In this document: positions 35,994 to 45,346 of the stretch, in pieces | Layout: each line of letters starts with the position of its first letter | Numbering within the stretch: the stretch's first letter is position 1 | From: Alphaproteobacteria bacterium | GTDB taxonomy: Bacteria > Pseudomonadota > Alphaproteobacteria > Ferrovibrionales > Ferrovibrionaceae | Direction: 5' to 3' | Assembly: GCA_017307375.1 (NCBI GenBank) | Contig: JAFKFH010000005.1 | Coordinates: 310,001 to 374,000 of the forward strand | Length of the DNA stretch: 64,000 bases | Position numbers and translations under genes: made by a program | Notes under the pieces: generated by a model | Database searches by the model: none | The model's input: the letters and a program-made list of their open reading frames with translations, nothing else | What the model was told of the DNA's origin: nothing

Positions 35994-36863
35994 TTACTTG
36001 CCGCCCCCGAGGGAGTGGACGTAGACCGCAAGCTGCTTGATCGTCGCGGGATCCAGACGTCCGGCCCAGGCCGGCATCACGCCCTTGCGGGCATAGCGGA
36101 TCGTCGTGACGATCGAGTTCTTGTCGCCGCCATAGAGCCAGATATTGGCCTTCAGGCTGGGGGCACCCATCTCCGGGTTGCCGACGCCGCCTTCGCCGTG
36201 GCAGGCGACGCAGTTCGCCGCGAAGATTTCCGCCCCCCGGGCTGCTGCCGATTTATCGGTCGAACGACCCGACAGCGACAATACGTATTCCGCCGTATCG
36301 TCGATCTCGTTGGGCTTCAGGATGCCGTCGGCGAGGAAAGCCGGCATCTGGTTCTGATGCGTATCCGGATCGGCATCCCAGCGGATGCCATGGGTGATCG
36401 TCGCCGAGATCTGGTCGAGCGTGCCGCCCCAGATCCAGTTGTCGTCGAGCAGGTTCGGATAGCCCTTGGCCCCCTGCCCGCCGGCACCGTGGCAGGGCGA
36501 GCAGTTGACGGCGAAGGCCGACCGGCCGCCCGACTGGGCGAACTGGAACAGCTCCGCGTTCTGCGGAATCTGGTCCAGCGGCGTCGCGGCGATCTTGTCC
36601 AGATAGACCTGCTGCGCGCCGCGGGCGGCAGCGATCTCCTGGGTGAGCTCGCCCCGGCTGGAATAGCCGAGGATGCCCTTGGTGAAGCCGCCGGGAATCG
36701 GCCAGGCCGGGTAGAGCACCCAGTAGCCGACCGAGAACACGATGCAGGCATAGAACAGCAGCAGCCACCAGCGCGGCAACGGCGTGTTCAGCTCGCGGAT
36801 GCCATCCCATTCGTGGCCGGTCGTCTCCCGGCCGGTGACCTCGTCTCTTTCGATCTTGGACAC
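35994..36863 (-). CDS. ccoP: cbb3 cytochrome oxidase subunit III (dihaem cytochrome c)
   Basis: The 289-residue product carries two CxxCH haem-binding motifs: NCSPCHGAGGQG and NCVACHGEGG, after an N-terminal helix (WWLLLFYACIVFSVGYWVLY). It passes electrons from cytochrome c to the CcoO/CcoN centres. I use the GTG at 36863, which has a strong AAGGAGG site; the frame stays open for 25 further residues upstream, but these overlap ccoQ. Confidence 0.94.
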   Translation of the reverse strand: MSKIERDEVTGRETTGHEWDGIRELNTPLPRWWLLLFYACIVFSVGYWVLYPAWPIPGGFTKGILGYSSRGELTQEIAAARGAQQVYLDKIAATPLDQIPQNAELFQFAQSGGRSAFAVNCSPCHGAGGQGAKGYPNLLDDNWIWGGTLDQISATITHGIRWDADPDTHQNQMPAFLADGILKPNEIDDTAEYVLSLSGRSTDKSAAARGAEIFAANCVACHGEGGVGNPEMGAPSLKANIWLYGGDKNSIVTTIRYARKGVMPAWAGRLDPATIKQLAVYVHSLGGGK

Positions 36864-36868
36864 GGGCC

Positions 36869-37018
36869 TCACTCCTCCTTGAACGGAATCCGCGCCGCCT
36901 CGCGGGCGCGGTCTGCTGCGCCGGGGCGCATGACCCACAGGAAGCAGGCGATGAAGAATACAAAGAAGGTCACCACGCCGATCGAACCGGCCAGCGCCCT
37001 CATTTCATCGTAGGACAT
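36869..37018 (-). CDS. ccoQ: cbb3 cytochrome oxidase subunit IV (CcoQ), very short
   Basis: A 49-residue reading begins MSYDEMRALAGSIGVVTFF and ends ARIPFKEE, with one hydrophobic helix (about residues 9-29) and the CcoQ-like FFVFFIACFLWVMRPG stretch followed by a charged tail. It lies exactly between ccoO and ccoP, ends five bases before the ccoP start, and its tail codons contain the ccoP ribosome-binding site. It is short and easily missed. CcoQ helps stabilise the complex. Confidence 0.88.
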   Translation of the reverse strand: MSYDEMRALAGSIGVVTFFVFFIACFLWVMRPGAADRAREAARIPFKEE

Positions 37019-37033
37019 CGGCAGTTCCTCCCC

Positions 37034-37780
37034 TCAGCGCTGATTGGCACGCGCGTCGTAGCGCGTGAAGTCGACCAGGGTGCCCATCATCTGCAGATAG
37101 GCGACGAGCGCGTCGAGTTCGGTCGCCATCTTCGGGTTCGACGTATCGAACTTGCGGATGACGGCCTTCGGATAGCGCGCCAGGAAAGCCGCGTTGTCGG
37201 CATCCGGGTCGAGCTGGGCGCGCACGTCCTGCCCCGCCTTGGCGATCATCTCGTCGGTGTAGGGCACGCCGACCACGCGCAGCGCCTTCAGATGATCGGC
37301 GATGTCGTTGTCGTCGAGACCGTTGCGGGCCAGGAAGCCGTATGGCGGCATCACCGATTCCGGCACGATCGAGCGCGGGTCGATCAGATGGGCGGTATGC
37401 CATTCATCGGAGTACTTGCCGCCGACGCGTGCGAGGTCCGGACCGGTACGCTTGGAGCCCCACTGGAACGGATGATCGTACATGCTCTCGGCCGCCAGGC
37501 TGTAATGGCCATAGCGCTCGGCCTCATCCCGGAACGGGCGGATCTGCTGGCTGTGGCACAGATAGCAGCCTTCCCGCTGGTAGATGTTGCGGCCGATAAG
37601 CTCGAGCGGCGTGTAGGGCCGCATCCCCTCGACCTTCTCGATCGTGCTCTCGACGAAGAACAGGGGCACGATCTGGACCAGACCGCCGATCGAGACGACC
37701 AGCAGCGACAGGACCATCATCAGCAGGACGTTGCGTTCGATACGGTCGTGAAAATGGGCGTTGCCAGATGGTTGAGCCAT
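37034..37780 (-). CDS. ccoO: cbb3 cytochrome oxidase subunit II (monohaem cytochrome c)
   Basis: The 248-residue product has an N-terminal anchor helix ([20 protein letters not shown]) and one CxxCH motif, [12 protein letters not shown]. The region [20 protein letters not shown] is typical of CcoO. It starts 16 bases after the ccoN stop and is followed by ccoQ. It hands electrons to the CcoN haem centres. Confidence 0.95.
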   Translation of the reverse strand: MAQPSGNAHFHDRIERNVLLMMVLSLLVVSIGGLVQIVPLFFVESTIEKVEGMRPYTPLELIGRNIYQREGCYLCHSQQIRPFRDEAERYGHYSLAAESMYDHPFQWGSKRTGPDLARVGGKYSDEWHTAHLIDPRSIVPESVMPPYGFLARNGLDDNDIADHLKALRVVGVPYTDEMIAKAGQDVRAQLDPDADNAAFLARYPKAVIRKFDTSNPKMATELDALVAYLQMMGTLVDFTRYDARANQR

Positions 37781-37796
37781 GATGCGCTCCCCCCGC

Positions 37797-39266
37797 TCAG
37801 GCCGCCGCGACGGCGGCGGTGGGCGCGCCGATCGGCGCTTCCACCCGCTGCCGCCCGCGGACGGTCTGGATCAGGTTGTAGACCATGATGATGGCGCCGA
37901 TCAGGTAGAGCCCGCCGCCCAACGCACGGATGACGTAGAACGGATGCATGGCCTCGACCGTTTCGACGAACGAGTACTGCAGGAAGCCGAGGGTGTCATA
38001 GGCCCGCCACATCAGGCCCTGCAGGATGCCCGAGATCCACATCGCGGTGATGTAGAGGACGATGCCGATCGTCGCGACCCAGAAGTGGATGTTGACGAGC
38101 TTCAGCGAATAGAGCCGCGGCTGACCCCACAGGCGCGGAACCAGGTAGTAGACCGCCCCGAAGGTAACGAAGCCGACCCAGCCCAGCGCGCCCGAATGGA
38201 CGTGACCGATGGTCCAGTCGGTATAGTGCGACAGGCCGTTGACCGCCTTGATCGACATCAGCGGACCCTCGAACGTCGCCATGCCGTAGAACGCCACGGA
38301 GACCACGAGAATGCGCAGGATCGGATCGGTGCGCAGCTTGTCCCAGGCGCCCGACAGGGTCATCAGGCCGTTGATCATCCCGCCCCAGGACGGCATCCAC
38401 AGCATGATCGAGAAGGTCATGCCCAGCGTCTGCGCCCAGTCGGGCAGCGCGGTGTAGTGCAGATGGTGGGGACCGGCCCAGATATAGATGAAGATCAGCG
38501 ACCAGAAGTGCATGATCGACAGGCGGTAGGAGTAGACCGGCCGCTGCGCCTGCTTCGGAATGAAGTAGTACATCATGCCGAGGAAGCCGGCGGTCAGAAA
38601 GAAGCCCACCGCGTTATGGCCGTACCACCACTGGGTCAGCGCATCCTGCACCCCGGCGAAGGCCGAATAGGACTTCGCACCGGTGAACGAGACCGGCACC
38701 GCCAGGTTGTTGATGATGTGCAGCATCGCGATCGTGATGATGAACGCGAGGTAGAACCAGTTCGCCACGTAGATATGCGGCTCGCGCCGGCGCACCAGGG
38801 TGCCGACGAAGACCGCCAGATAGGCGACCCAGACCACCGTCAGCCAAAGATCGGTGTACCACTCCGGCTCGGCATATTCCTTGGCCTGGGTGATGCCGAA
38901 CACGTAGCCCGACGCCGCCAGGACGATGAAGGTCTGATAGCCCCAGGCGACGAACCAGGCGAGGTTGCCGCCCCAAAGCCGCGCGCGGCAGGTGCGCTGG
39001 ACCACGTAGAACGAGGTCGCAAGCAGCGCGTTGCCGCCGAAGGCGAAGATCACGCCTGAGGTATGGACCGGCCGCAGCCGGCCGAAGGTGGTCCACGGCA
39101 GATCGAGGTTCAGCAGCGGATAGGCCAGCTGCAGGGCGATCACCAGCCCCGCCAGCATGCCTACCACGCCCCAGAACATGGTCGCCGCGACCAGGAACCG
39201 AATCACATCGTCGTCATAGCCTTGCCCTGTTTCGGCCGGGTTGCCCGCCATCGTACTAGCCGTCAT
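37797..39266 (-). CDS. ccoN: cbb3 cytochrome oxidase subunit I (catalytic)
   Basis: This catalytic subunit holds haem b, haem b3 and CuB. The 489-residue product has about 12 helices. Haem and copper ligands are visible as His residues in [38 protein letters not shown] and the [14 protein letters not shown] segment. It opens the operon ccoN-O-Q-P-G-H-I-S, a high-affinity oxidase for low oxygen. I found no complete FNR/FixK box (TTGAT-N4-ATCAA) upstream; instead there is an inverted repeat at 39329-39352. Confidence 0.96.
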   Translation of the reverse strand: MTASTMAGNPAETGQGYDDDVIRFLVAATMFWGVVGMLAGLVIALQLAYPLLNLDLPWTTFGRLRPVHTSGVIFAFGGNALLATSFYVVQRTCRARLWGGNLAWFVAWGYQTFIVLAASGYVFGITQAKEYAEPEWYTDLWLTVVWVAYLAVFVGTLVRRREPHIYVANWFYLAFIITIAMLHIINNLAVPVSFTGAKSYSAFAGVQDALTQWWYGHNAVGFFLTAGFLGMMYYFIPKQAQRPVYSYRLSIMHFWSLIFIYIWAGPHHLHYTALPDWAQTLGMTFSIMLWMPSWGGMINGLMTLSGAWDKLRTDPILRILVVSVAFYGMATFEGPLMSIKAVNGLSHYTDWTIGHVHSGALGWVGFVTFGAVYYLVPRLWGQPRLYSLKLVNIHFWVATIGIVLYITAMWISGILQGLMWRAYDTLGFLQYSFVETVEAMHPFYVIRALGGGLYLIGAIIMVYNLIQTVRGRQRVEAPIGAPTAAVAAA

Positions 39267-39328
39267 GCCCTCGCACCCTTCTGATGGGGCGCTGGGTTAC
39301 GGTTGCGCCCCTTTAGGTCGATGGCACA

Positions 39329-39352
39329 TTGGTCCCGCGAGGCCGGGATCAA
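39329..39352. promoter_or_regulatory. Inverted repeat upstream of ccoN
   Basis: TTGGTCCCG (39329-39337) and CGGGATCAA (39344-39352) are 9-base arms with one mismatch, 63 bases upstream of ccoN. Half of it (ATCAA) resembles an FNR half-site, but the spacing is wrong for FNR. Nearer the start a second pair, GGGGCGC (39286-39292) and GCGCCCC (39305-39311), could form a hairpin in the leader. Roles are inferred. Confidence 0.4.
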
Positions 39353-39471
39353 CCAGCAGTCACGATGTCGCAGCGTAGTTCTACGGACGCGGCAAAACGT
39401 CGCGGCGCCTTGCAATCCATCGCGCCGCGGTCACATAGGCGGGTCGCACGGCGCCGACTAGGGGAAACTAC

Positions 39472-40215
39472 TTACGGGGCGGCGCGGGCAATCAGCGCGG
39501 CAGTCTCGGGGGCCAGGAAACCTTCGACGGTCGCGTCGGTCTCGAGCGCCATCGCCTCGTCGAGCGGCAGCTGGAACGCCCGGTTCAGCACGCGCTTGAC
39601 GTTGCGCCGCGAATGGCCCGGCAGCGTGGCGATCCGGCGGGCCAGCGCGCGGGCTTCGTCGAGATAGGCTGCGTCGGCCGCCACCCGCGAGACCAGGCCC
39701 ATCGCCTGCGCGGTCCGGGCATCGATCCGGTCGCCCAGCAGGATCAGTTCCTTGGCTTTCTGCAGCCCGACCAGATTGGGCAGCAGCGCGGTGACGCCCC
39801 CGGTGACGAACAAGCCCAGCGCGGTTTCGGGAAAGAAGCAGCGGCAACCTTCCGCCATCACCGCCACGTCGCAGTTGATCACCCATTCGAGCCCGCCACC
39901 GACCGCCCAGCCGTGGATCGCGCCGACGACGACGGCATCGCCGCCCATCAGCAGCCGGGTGATGTCCTGGATCGCCTCGATGAAGTTCCGGGTCTCGGCC
40001 GGACCGCGTGACTGGCTTTCGAATTCCTTGAGATCGTCGCCGGCGCAGAAGGCACGGCCGGCCCCGCGCAGCAGGATGACGGGCTGGCCCTGCGCCGCCC
40101 GGATCGCCGCGGCGAAGTCCGACAGCAGTGCCGGATTGATCGCATTCAGCCGCTCGGGGCGGTCCAGGACGATCTCGGCGATGCCGTCGGCGATCGTCAG
40201 TTGCACGGTGGTCAT
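39472..40215 (-). CDS. Enoyl-CoA hydratase/isomerase
   Basis: This 247-residue crotonase-fold protein hydrates or isomerises enoyl-CoA. Oxyanion-hole segments are visible in RAFCAGDDLKEF and in WAVGGGLEWVINCDVAV; a Glu that often acts as catalytic acid lies in the following PETALGLF segment, where Glu follows Pro rather than standing at the usual spot. The opening TVQLTIADGIAEIVLDRPERLNAI is typical. It starts four bases after the upstream CoA-ligase stop. Confidence 0.91.
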   Translation of the reverse strand: MTTVQLTIADGIAEIVLDRPERLNAINPALLSDFAAAIRAAQGQPVILLRGAGRAFCAGDDLKEFESQSRGPAETRNFIEAIQDITRLLMGGDAVVVGAIHGWAVGGGLEWVINCDVAVMAEGCRCFFPETALGLFVTGGVTALLPNLVGLQKAKELILLGDRIDARTAQAMGLVSRVAADAAYLDEARALARRIATLPGHSRRNVKRVLNRAFQLPLDEAMALETDATVEGFLAPETAALIARAAP

Positions 40216-40219
40216 CGGG

Positions 40220-41506
40220 TCATTCCTCCCTGATCACGCGGCGGGTCTTGCCCGCGGTACGCGGCAGCGCGCCGACGGGCAGCATGGTCACCACGGCGGT
40301 CACCCGCAGCGCCTGCTGCAGGTGCCGGGCGACCTCGTCGGCCGAGACGGCACCCGCCCCCTCGACCTCGACCGGCAGGCGGTCGTAAGGCCCGTCGCCG
40401 GCAAGGCGGATGCGATATTCGCCGTTCAAGCCCGGGATCGCATTGAGGACGTCGGCGACCATGGTCGGGAAGACGTTGATGCCGCGCACCACCACCATGT
40501 CGTCGCTGCGCCCGACGACGCGAAAGCGCATGCCCGTACGGCCGCAGCGGCACGGATCGGTGCCGGTCACGGTAACGACGTCGCCCGTGCGGAAGCGGAC
40601 CAGCGGCTGGCACTCCTTCGCCAGATGGGTCAGCACGAGTTCGCCGCGCGCGCCCGCAGTGATCACCAGCGACTCACCGCTCTCCGGCTCGATCAGTTCG
40701 GGGTAGAGCACGTCGCCCGCCATGAAATGCAGGTCGTTGTCCTCGGCGCACTGGCCGGCAAAGTTGGTCAGCACATCGGTCACGCCGTAATTGGCGTTGC
40801 GCGGCGCCATGCCCCAGACTTCGGTCAGGCGGCGGCGCAGATCGGAATTGTCCAGCCCCGCCTCGCCACCGAACAGCCCCAGCCGCAGGCCGAGATCGCG
40901 CGGAGCGAGCCCGGGAAACTCGTCGGCCATCACCTGCTGCAGGACCGCCGGATAGGACGGAGTGCACGAGATCGCGGTCACTTTCAGTTCCCGCATCGTC
41001 TCGATCAGCAGGCGGGTCGAGCCGACGCCGAACGGAATGACCAGCGCGCCGGTCGCCTCGAGCGTCAGATGGTCGGTCAGCCCGCCCATCCACATCTGAT
41101 AATTGAGGCAGTGCACCACCCGGTCACCGGGCCCGAGCCCCGCGGCGCGGTGGCTGCGCGCCCCGACGACGGCAGTCAGGTGCGCGTCTGCAGCCGACAG
41201 GGCCAGGTTCATTGCCTGACCGGTGGTGCCGGAGGTGCGATGCAGGCGATTGACCGCGGCAAGCGGCGAGGCGAGATAGCTGCCGAAAGGCGGGGCTTCG
41301 GCCTGCGCACGACGCAAGGCCGTCTTGTCGCAGAGCGGCAGGTCGGCGATGTCCTCCAGCCGTTCGGGCACCGCGCCGCCTCGCCACAGATCCCGGAAGA
41401 AGTCGGAATGGGCGAGCACATGGGCGCGCTGGCGCGACCAGTTCTCGCCCTGGACGGCCCGCAGCGCGCCGGCATCGAGGAAATCGGCGCCGTCGATCAA
41501 TCCCAT
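40220..41506 (-). CDS. PaaK-like AMP-forming CoA ligase
   Basis: The 428-residue product fits the phenylacetate-CoA ligase branch of adenylate-forming enzymes. The nucleotide loop is TSGTTGQAMN, the motif near the Ala/Gly core reads NYGVTD in place of the usual YG-x-TE, and the hinge and C-terminal parts show FRTGDVV and the VVVRGINVFPTMV stretch. The acid it activates is unknown. It is the second gene of the TetR operon, overlapping the end of the regulator gene by ten bases, and is followed at once by the enoyl-CoA hydratase. Confidence 0.91.
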   Translation of the reverse strand: MGLIDGADFLDAGALRAVQGENWSRQRAHVLAHSDFFRDLWRGGAVPERLEDIADLPLCDKTALRRAQAEAPPFGSYLASPLAAVNRLHRTSGTTGQAMNLALSAADAHLTAVVGARSHRAAGLGPGDRVVHCLNYQMWMGGLTDHLTLEATGALVIPFGVGSTRLLIETMRELKVTAISCTPSYPAVLQQVMADEFPGLAPRDLGLRLGLFGGEAGLDNSDLRRRLTEVWGMAPRNANYGVTDVLTNFAGQCAEDNDLHFMAGDVLYPELIEPESGESLVITAGARGELVLTHLAKECQPLVRFRTGDVVTVTGTDPCRCGRTGMRFRVVGRSDDMVVVRGINVFPTMVADVLNAIPGLNGEYRIRLAGDGPYDRLPVEVEGAGAVSADEVARHLQQALRVTAVVTMLPVGALPRTAGKTRRVIREE

Positions 41507-42180
41507 GGTTTCTGCCCTCCGAAGCCGTGCCGCCAGATTTCCGCCAGGGTTCGCGCCACGGTTTCGAGGTCGGGCGAGACGGCCGCGACGCGCTCGTCGC
41601 GGGCCAGCAGCAGATTGGCGAGATACTGGTCCACCATGCCGCCCAGCGCGTAGGCGCGCCTGACGATTTCGTCTTCATCCGGCATCCCGGCGCCGAACCG
41701 GCGGCGAATCGAGCTGACGACCGTTTCGATCCAGGCCCGGTTCATCCCCTGGAAGATCGCGCGGGCCTGCGGAAAATCCTCGTAGTGATTGAGCAATATC
41801 TTCATCAGCCCGCGATTGGCCGCGAAGATCCGGCAATAGGTCAGGGTCGTCGCCTGCAACGAGGCGGCGCGGCCGGTGCTGTCGCGCGCGGCATCGAGCA
41901 TGCGACGGCGGACATCGGCGACAAAATCCTGCAGCACCGCATTCAGCAGGGCATCGCGATCGGGAAAGTAGAGATAGAACGTGCCTTGCGAAATGCCGGC
42001 GCCGGCGCAGATATCCTGCACCTTGAGCTGGGACAGCGGCGCGGCTTCGAGCAGGGCGCACACTGCCGCGCGCAGCCTCAACGCCGTGCGCTCGCCCTTG
42101 CGCAGGCCTGCACCTTCCGCTTCGGCCTGCAACCTGACCGCGAAGCCTTCGTCGTCTCGCGCTGAGGCGGCCCGGGTCAT
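41497..42180 (-). CDS. TetR-family transcriptional regulator
   Basis: The 227-residue product has an N-terminal TetR helix-turn-helix (about residues 30-85; recognition part GISQGTFYLYFPDRDALLN) and a helical C-terminal ligand domain. It heads an operon with the CoA ligase and the enoyl-CoA hydratase, and a perfect palindrome sits 19 bases upstream of its ATG, so autorepression released by an acyl-CoA or aromatic acid is likely; that is inference from the arrangement. Confidence 0.92.
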   Translation of the reverse strand: MTRAASARDDEGFAVRLQAEAEGAGLRKGERTALRLRAAVCALLEAAPLSQLKVQDICAGAGISQGTFYLYFPDRDALLNAVLQDFVADVRRRMLDAARDSTGRAASLQATTLTYCRIFAANRGLMKILLNHYEDFPQARAIFQGMNRAWIETVVSSIRRRFGAGMPDEDEIVRRAYALGGMVDQYLANLLLARDERVAAVSPDLETVARTLAEIWRHGFGGQKPWD

Positions 42181-42198
42181 CGCCGAATCCTTGATAAA

Positions 42199-42216
42199 AA
42201 AACTGACGTCAGTTTT
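42199..42216. promoter_or_regulatory. Perfect 18-bp palindrome, probable TetR operator
   Basis: AAAACTGACGTCAGTTTT is self-complementary over all 18 bases and lies 18 bases upstream of the TetR-gene ATG. An outer TTGAT (42191-42195) / ATCAA (42226-42230) pair surrounds it. Size and position are typical for TetR autorepression. Confidence 0.8.
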
Positions 42217-42269
42217 GCTTTTTTAATCAAATCAATGCAAGTCAAATATCGTGCTTGCAGACTGGCTGA

Positions 42270-42296
42270 AAAATCGCCGGTGCATCGGGCACCGGC
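42270..42296 (-). terminator. Rho-independent terminator after the MarR gene
   Basis: On the minus strand, GCCGGTGC pairs with GCACCGGC across a five-base loop, followed by a T-run (GATTTTTC), six bases after the MarR-gene stop. Confidence 0.85.
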
Positions 42297-42301
42297 CGTG
42301 C

Positions 42302-42793
42302 TCACGCCTTCGGTACGTTGGGCGACCGGATCGCGTCGTCCCAAAGCCGCTCGATGCGGCGCAGGGTTTCGTTGGCGTTGGCAAGATCGACGCCCGGGAT
42401 CTGTTCGGCCAGCAACGCCTGGGCGCCGGCGATGCGGCTGCGCAGCGAACGGCCCTTCGCGGTCAGCCGCAGGATCGTCGAGCGGCGGTCGCGCTCGGAG
42501 ATCATCTGCTCGATATACCCCGACTCGACCAGCTTCTTCACGTTGTAGGAGGCGTTCGAGCCGAGATAGTAGCCGCGCTCCATCAACGTGCGGATGTTGA
42601 TTTCCTCGTCGGCGATATTGACGAGGGTCAGGCACTGCACGGGATTGACGTCGTCGACGCCGAGGCGATCGAGCTGGGCGCGCACGACATCGAGAAAGCG
42701 GCGATGCAGGCGCTCGATCTGACGCGTGAGGTCGTGGTAGGCGGCGATATCACCGTCCATAGTAGGGGCTGTTTCGGCGCCGTTGTCGTTCAC
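42302..42793 (-). CDS. ldtR: MarR-family regulator, LdtR-like
   Basis: The 163-residue product has a MarR winged helix: helix INIRTLMERGYY, the recognition segment LGSNASYNVKKLVESGY and the wing ISERDRRSTILRL. It resembles LdtR, an alphaproteobacterial regulator of an L,D-transpeptidase and osmotic-stress genes. I start at a GTG with AAGGGA seven bases upstream; the ATG at 42760 has no such site. A TGCA-N8-TGCA element (42868-42883), the motif I recall for LdtR binding, lies upstream, which supports the name. No L,D-transpeptidase gene is in this window. Confidence 0.82.
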   Translation of the reverse strand: MNDNGAETAPTMDGDIAAYHDLTRQIERLHRRFLDVVRAQLDRLGVDDVNPVQCLTLVNIADEEINIRTLMERGYYLGSNASYNVKKLVESGYIEQMISERDRRSTILRLTAKGRSLRSRIAGAQALLAEQIPGVDLANANETLRRIERLWDDAIRSPNVPKA

Positions 42794-42867
42794 GTTTGGG
42801 TCCCTTGCAGCGAATCGATAGCGGCGACGATCCTGCCGCCTCAACTGCTTCTGTTCGGTTAACATCG

Positions 42868-42883
42868 TGCAGGACAACGTGCA
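42868..42883. promoter_or_regulatory. TGCA-N8-TGCA element, probable LdtR-type binding site
   Basis: TGCA, eight bases, TGCA, seen once in the 291-base gap between the MarR gene and the DUF2336 gene. It is set within two direct copies of CGTGCA. The spacing is exactly that of the motif reported for LdtR, as I recall it. The gap otherwise shows only an A/T-rich stretch (ATTTAATTAACC, next to the site). Confidence 0.65.
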
Positions 42884-43084
42884 AGATTTAATTAACCTTT
42901 TGCCGGCATCGTCGATAATGGAAGGCTCGGCTTTGCGGTATTCGGCACCGGACCGGGCATCCTGGACATCTGAACCGGAAAATCGCCGGGACGGGTGCCG
43001 GCCGTGGGGACAGTCGGACTTGGCGCTGCTAGAATGGCGCCTGGACAGCAGAATGCGGGCCACCAACATGCAGGCCACACGGGC

Positions 43085-44197
43085 ATGACGACGCATATCA
43101 GACTGGAAACGCCGGAAGATTTCGAGCGCCTGCGGGCGCTGGCCCGGCGCCGCAGCCCGGCCGAGCGCGAACTGCTCTATCTCAGCATCGGCGACATCCT
43201 CGAAGAGCACGGCCAGGCGCTGCCGGATCGCGGCTGCGCGCTGGTCACCGAAATCCTGCGCAACCTGCACGACGACATCGAGACCGACCTGCGCGCCAAG
43301 CTGGCGCGCCGCCTGGCCACCAATGCCGATGTCCCGCGCGACGTGATCGTGCTGCTGGCCAACGACCGCATCGAAGTCGCCTACGCCATCCTGCTCGGTT
43401 CCAGCGTGCTGTCGACCGCCGATCTGGTCGAGATCGTGCGCCATCGCACCATGCGTCATCGCCTCGCGGTCGCCATGAGGCCCGAGATCGCGGCCTCGGT
43501 CTCGGAGGCGCTGGCCGAGACCGGGAACGAGGACGTTCTTGTCGCGCTGCTCGACAATCATTCGGCGGAAATCTCGCCCGAACTGATGGCCCATCTGGTC
43601 GAGGAGTCGCGGCGCCAGCAGGCGCTGCAGGCCCCGCTGGTGTCGCGCCCAGACCTCGAACAGTCCCTGGCCCGCCGCCTCTACGGCTGGGTCAGCGAGG
43701 CGCTGAAGACCCAGATCGCCCAGCGCTACAACCTCGATCGTCGTGTCCTCGACGAGGCGCTGGACGGCGTGGTCGAAAGCGTGCTGGCCTCCGACGGGAT
43801 GGCCCGCGAGAACGATCCGACCACCCGGGTCGTCGACGAGCTCGCCGAATCCGGCTCGCTGACCGGCCCTTTCCTGGTCAATGCGCTCAAGCGTGGCGAG
43901 GTTCTGCTGTTCGAGATCGGCCTGGCCCGGCTGGCCCATGTGCCGCTGCCGGGCATCCGCCGCGTGCTCTACGAACTCGACGGCGAATCGCTCGGCTTCG
44001 CCTGCCTGGTCGCCGGGTTGGATCGCGAAGATTTCATCACGCTCCACCAGCTGACCCGGCGCGCCCGCGGCCAGCGGATCGCGACCGACGGGGCGGCGGC
44101 GAACGCATTGCGCGCCTTCTACGATGCGACGACCGCCACCGATGCCGCCCGTCATCTGAGCGCGGCGATTCAGCGCCCGCGCCACCAGATGGTCTGA
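43085..44197 (+). CDS. DUF2336 domain protein of unknown function
   Basis: This 370-residue alpha-helical protein fits the DUF2336 family, common in alphaproteobacteria and without a known function. No signal peptide or membrane helix is visible, and the repeating short helices (for example [24 protein letters not shown]) suggest a HEAT-like or superhelical fold for protein contacts. The start ATG at 43085 ([13 protein letters not shown]) is preferred; the frame stays open 30 residues upstream but looks non-coding. It is divergent from the MarR gene. Confidence 0.85.
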   Translation: MTTHIRLETPEDFERLRALARRRSPAERELLYLSIGDILEEHGQALPDRGCALVTEILRNLHDDIETDLRAKLARRLATNADVPRDVIVLLANDRIEVAYAILLGSSVLSTADLVEIVRHRTMRHRLAVAMRPEIAASVSEALAETGNEDVLVALLDNHSAEISPELMAHLVEESRRQQALQAPLVSRPDLEQSLARRLYGWVSEALKTQIAQRYNLDRRVLDEALDGVVESVLASDGMARENDPTTRVVDELAESGSLTGPFLVNALKRGEVLLFEIGLARLAHVPLPGIRRVLYELDGESLGFACLVAGLDREDFITLHQLTRRARGQRIATDGAAANALRAFYDATTATDAARHLSAAIQRPRHQMV

Positions 44198-44303
44198 ACG
44201 GCGCCGCCGGTACCCGATCATACCGAGGTTTGCTCGCGCCGCGGTTGACCCGGGGCCCGGCGAACCCCAGATTGGGGAACGCAAGGAGGCGACAGTATCT
44301 CCG

Positions 44304-45293
44304 ATGATCGATCCGTTCGGCCGGCCCATCAGCTATCTTCGCGTGTCGGTGACCGACCGCTGCGATTTCCGCTGCGTCTATTGCATGGCCGAGGACATGA
44401 CGTTCCTGCCCAAGGCGGAAGTCCTGAGCCTCGAGGAACTCGACCGGCTGATCAAGGCGTTCATCCGCAAGGGCGTGCGCAAGCTGCGCCTGACCGGCGG
44501 CGAACCGCTGGTGCGACGCGGCATCATGAATCTGGTCGACTCGATCGGACGCGAGATCGGCTCCGGCGGCCTGGATGAACTGACGCTGACCACCAATGGC
44601 AGCCAACTGAAGAAACATGCCGAGGCGCTGGCCGCGGCCGGCGTGCGCCGCATCAATGTCTCGCTCGACACGCTCGACCCGCAGACCTTCACCGCCCTGA
44701 CCCGCTGGGGCAAGCTCGAGCCCGTTCTCGACGGCATCTACGCGGCCAAGGCGGCCGGGCTGGCGGTCAAGATCAATGCCGTGGCGCTGAAAGGCGTCAA
44801 CGAGCACGAGTTCGACCGGATGATCGCCTGGTGCGGCGAACATGGTTTCGACCTCGTTCTGATCGAGGTGATGCCGATGGGCGAAATCGGCGAGATGCGG
44901 GTCGACCAGTACCTGCCGCTGTCGATGGCCCGGGCCCAGATCGCACGGAACTGGACGCTCGACCCGACCGACTACCGCACCGGCGGACCCGCACGCTATT
45001 CGATCGTGCGCGAGACCGGCCAGCGGCTGGGTTTCATCACGCCGCTGACCCATAATTTCTGCGAAAGCTGCAACCGCGTGCGGCTTACCTGTACCGGCAC
45101 GCTGTACATGTGCCTGGGGCAGGAGGACGCCGCCGACCTGAAGACCCCGCTGCGCGCCTCGGCCGACGACGGCTTGCTCGAGCAGGCGATCGATGCGGCG
45201 ATCCTGCGCAAGCCGAAGGGCCATGATTTCGTCATCGACCGTCGCACCCAGGCGCCGGCCGTGCCCCGCCATATGAGCGTCACCGGCGGCTGA
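44304..45293 (+). CDS. moaA: GTP 3',8-cyclase MoaA
   Basis: MoaA is a radical-SAM enzyme that starts molybdenum cofactor synthesis from GTP. The 329-residue product has the SAM iron-sulphur cluster motif CDFRCVYC near the N-terminus, the [11 protein letters not shown] segment, a C-terminal cluster [15 protein letters not shown] with its third Cys, and the conserved final Gly-Gly (SVTGG). A GGAGG site lies upstream. I saw no clear molybdenum-cofactor riboswitch in the 106-base gap before it; a short CCCC-AGATT-GGGG hairpin there is not sufficient. The NAD kinase gene follows on the same strand. Confidence 0.97.
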   Translation: MIDPFGRPISYLRVSVTDRCDFRCVYCMAEDMTFLPKAEVLSLEELDRLIKAFIRKGVRKLRLTGGEPLVRRGIMNLVDSIGREIGSGGLDELTLTTNGSQLKKHAEALAAAGVRRINVSLDTLDPQTFTALTRWGKLEPVLDGIYAAKAAGLAVKINAVALKGVNEHEFDRMIAWCGEHGFDLVLIEVMPMGEIGEMRVDQYLPLSMARAQIARNWTLDPTDYRTGGPARYSIVRETGQRLGFITPLTHNFCESCNRVRLTCTGTLYMCLGQEDAADLKTPLRASADDGLLEQAIDAAILRKPKGHDFVIDRRTQAPAVPRHMSVTGG

Positions 45294-45346
45294 CCCGCCG
45301 GCCACAGCAAAGCGACAAGCCAGGCCCCCATGACCGTCTCCCCGCG

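Noticed and set aside
39329-39352. FNR/FixK box before ccoN
   Set aside because: One half (ATCAA) is there, but the other half is 15 bases away in the wrong register; listed instead as an inverted repeat of unknown role.
44198-44303. Possible molybdenum-cofactor riboswitch before moaA
   Set aside because: The gap is 106 bases and shows only a four-base-pair CCCC/GGGG hairpin; it does not show the conserved elements of that riboswitch.
42302-44329. A long minus-strand reading opposite the DUF2336 gene that runs into the MarR gene
   Set aside because: Only the last 163 codons are MarR-like; the rest is antisense noise.
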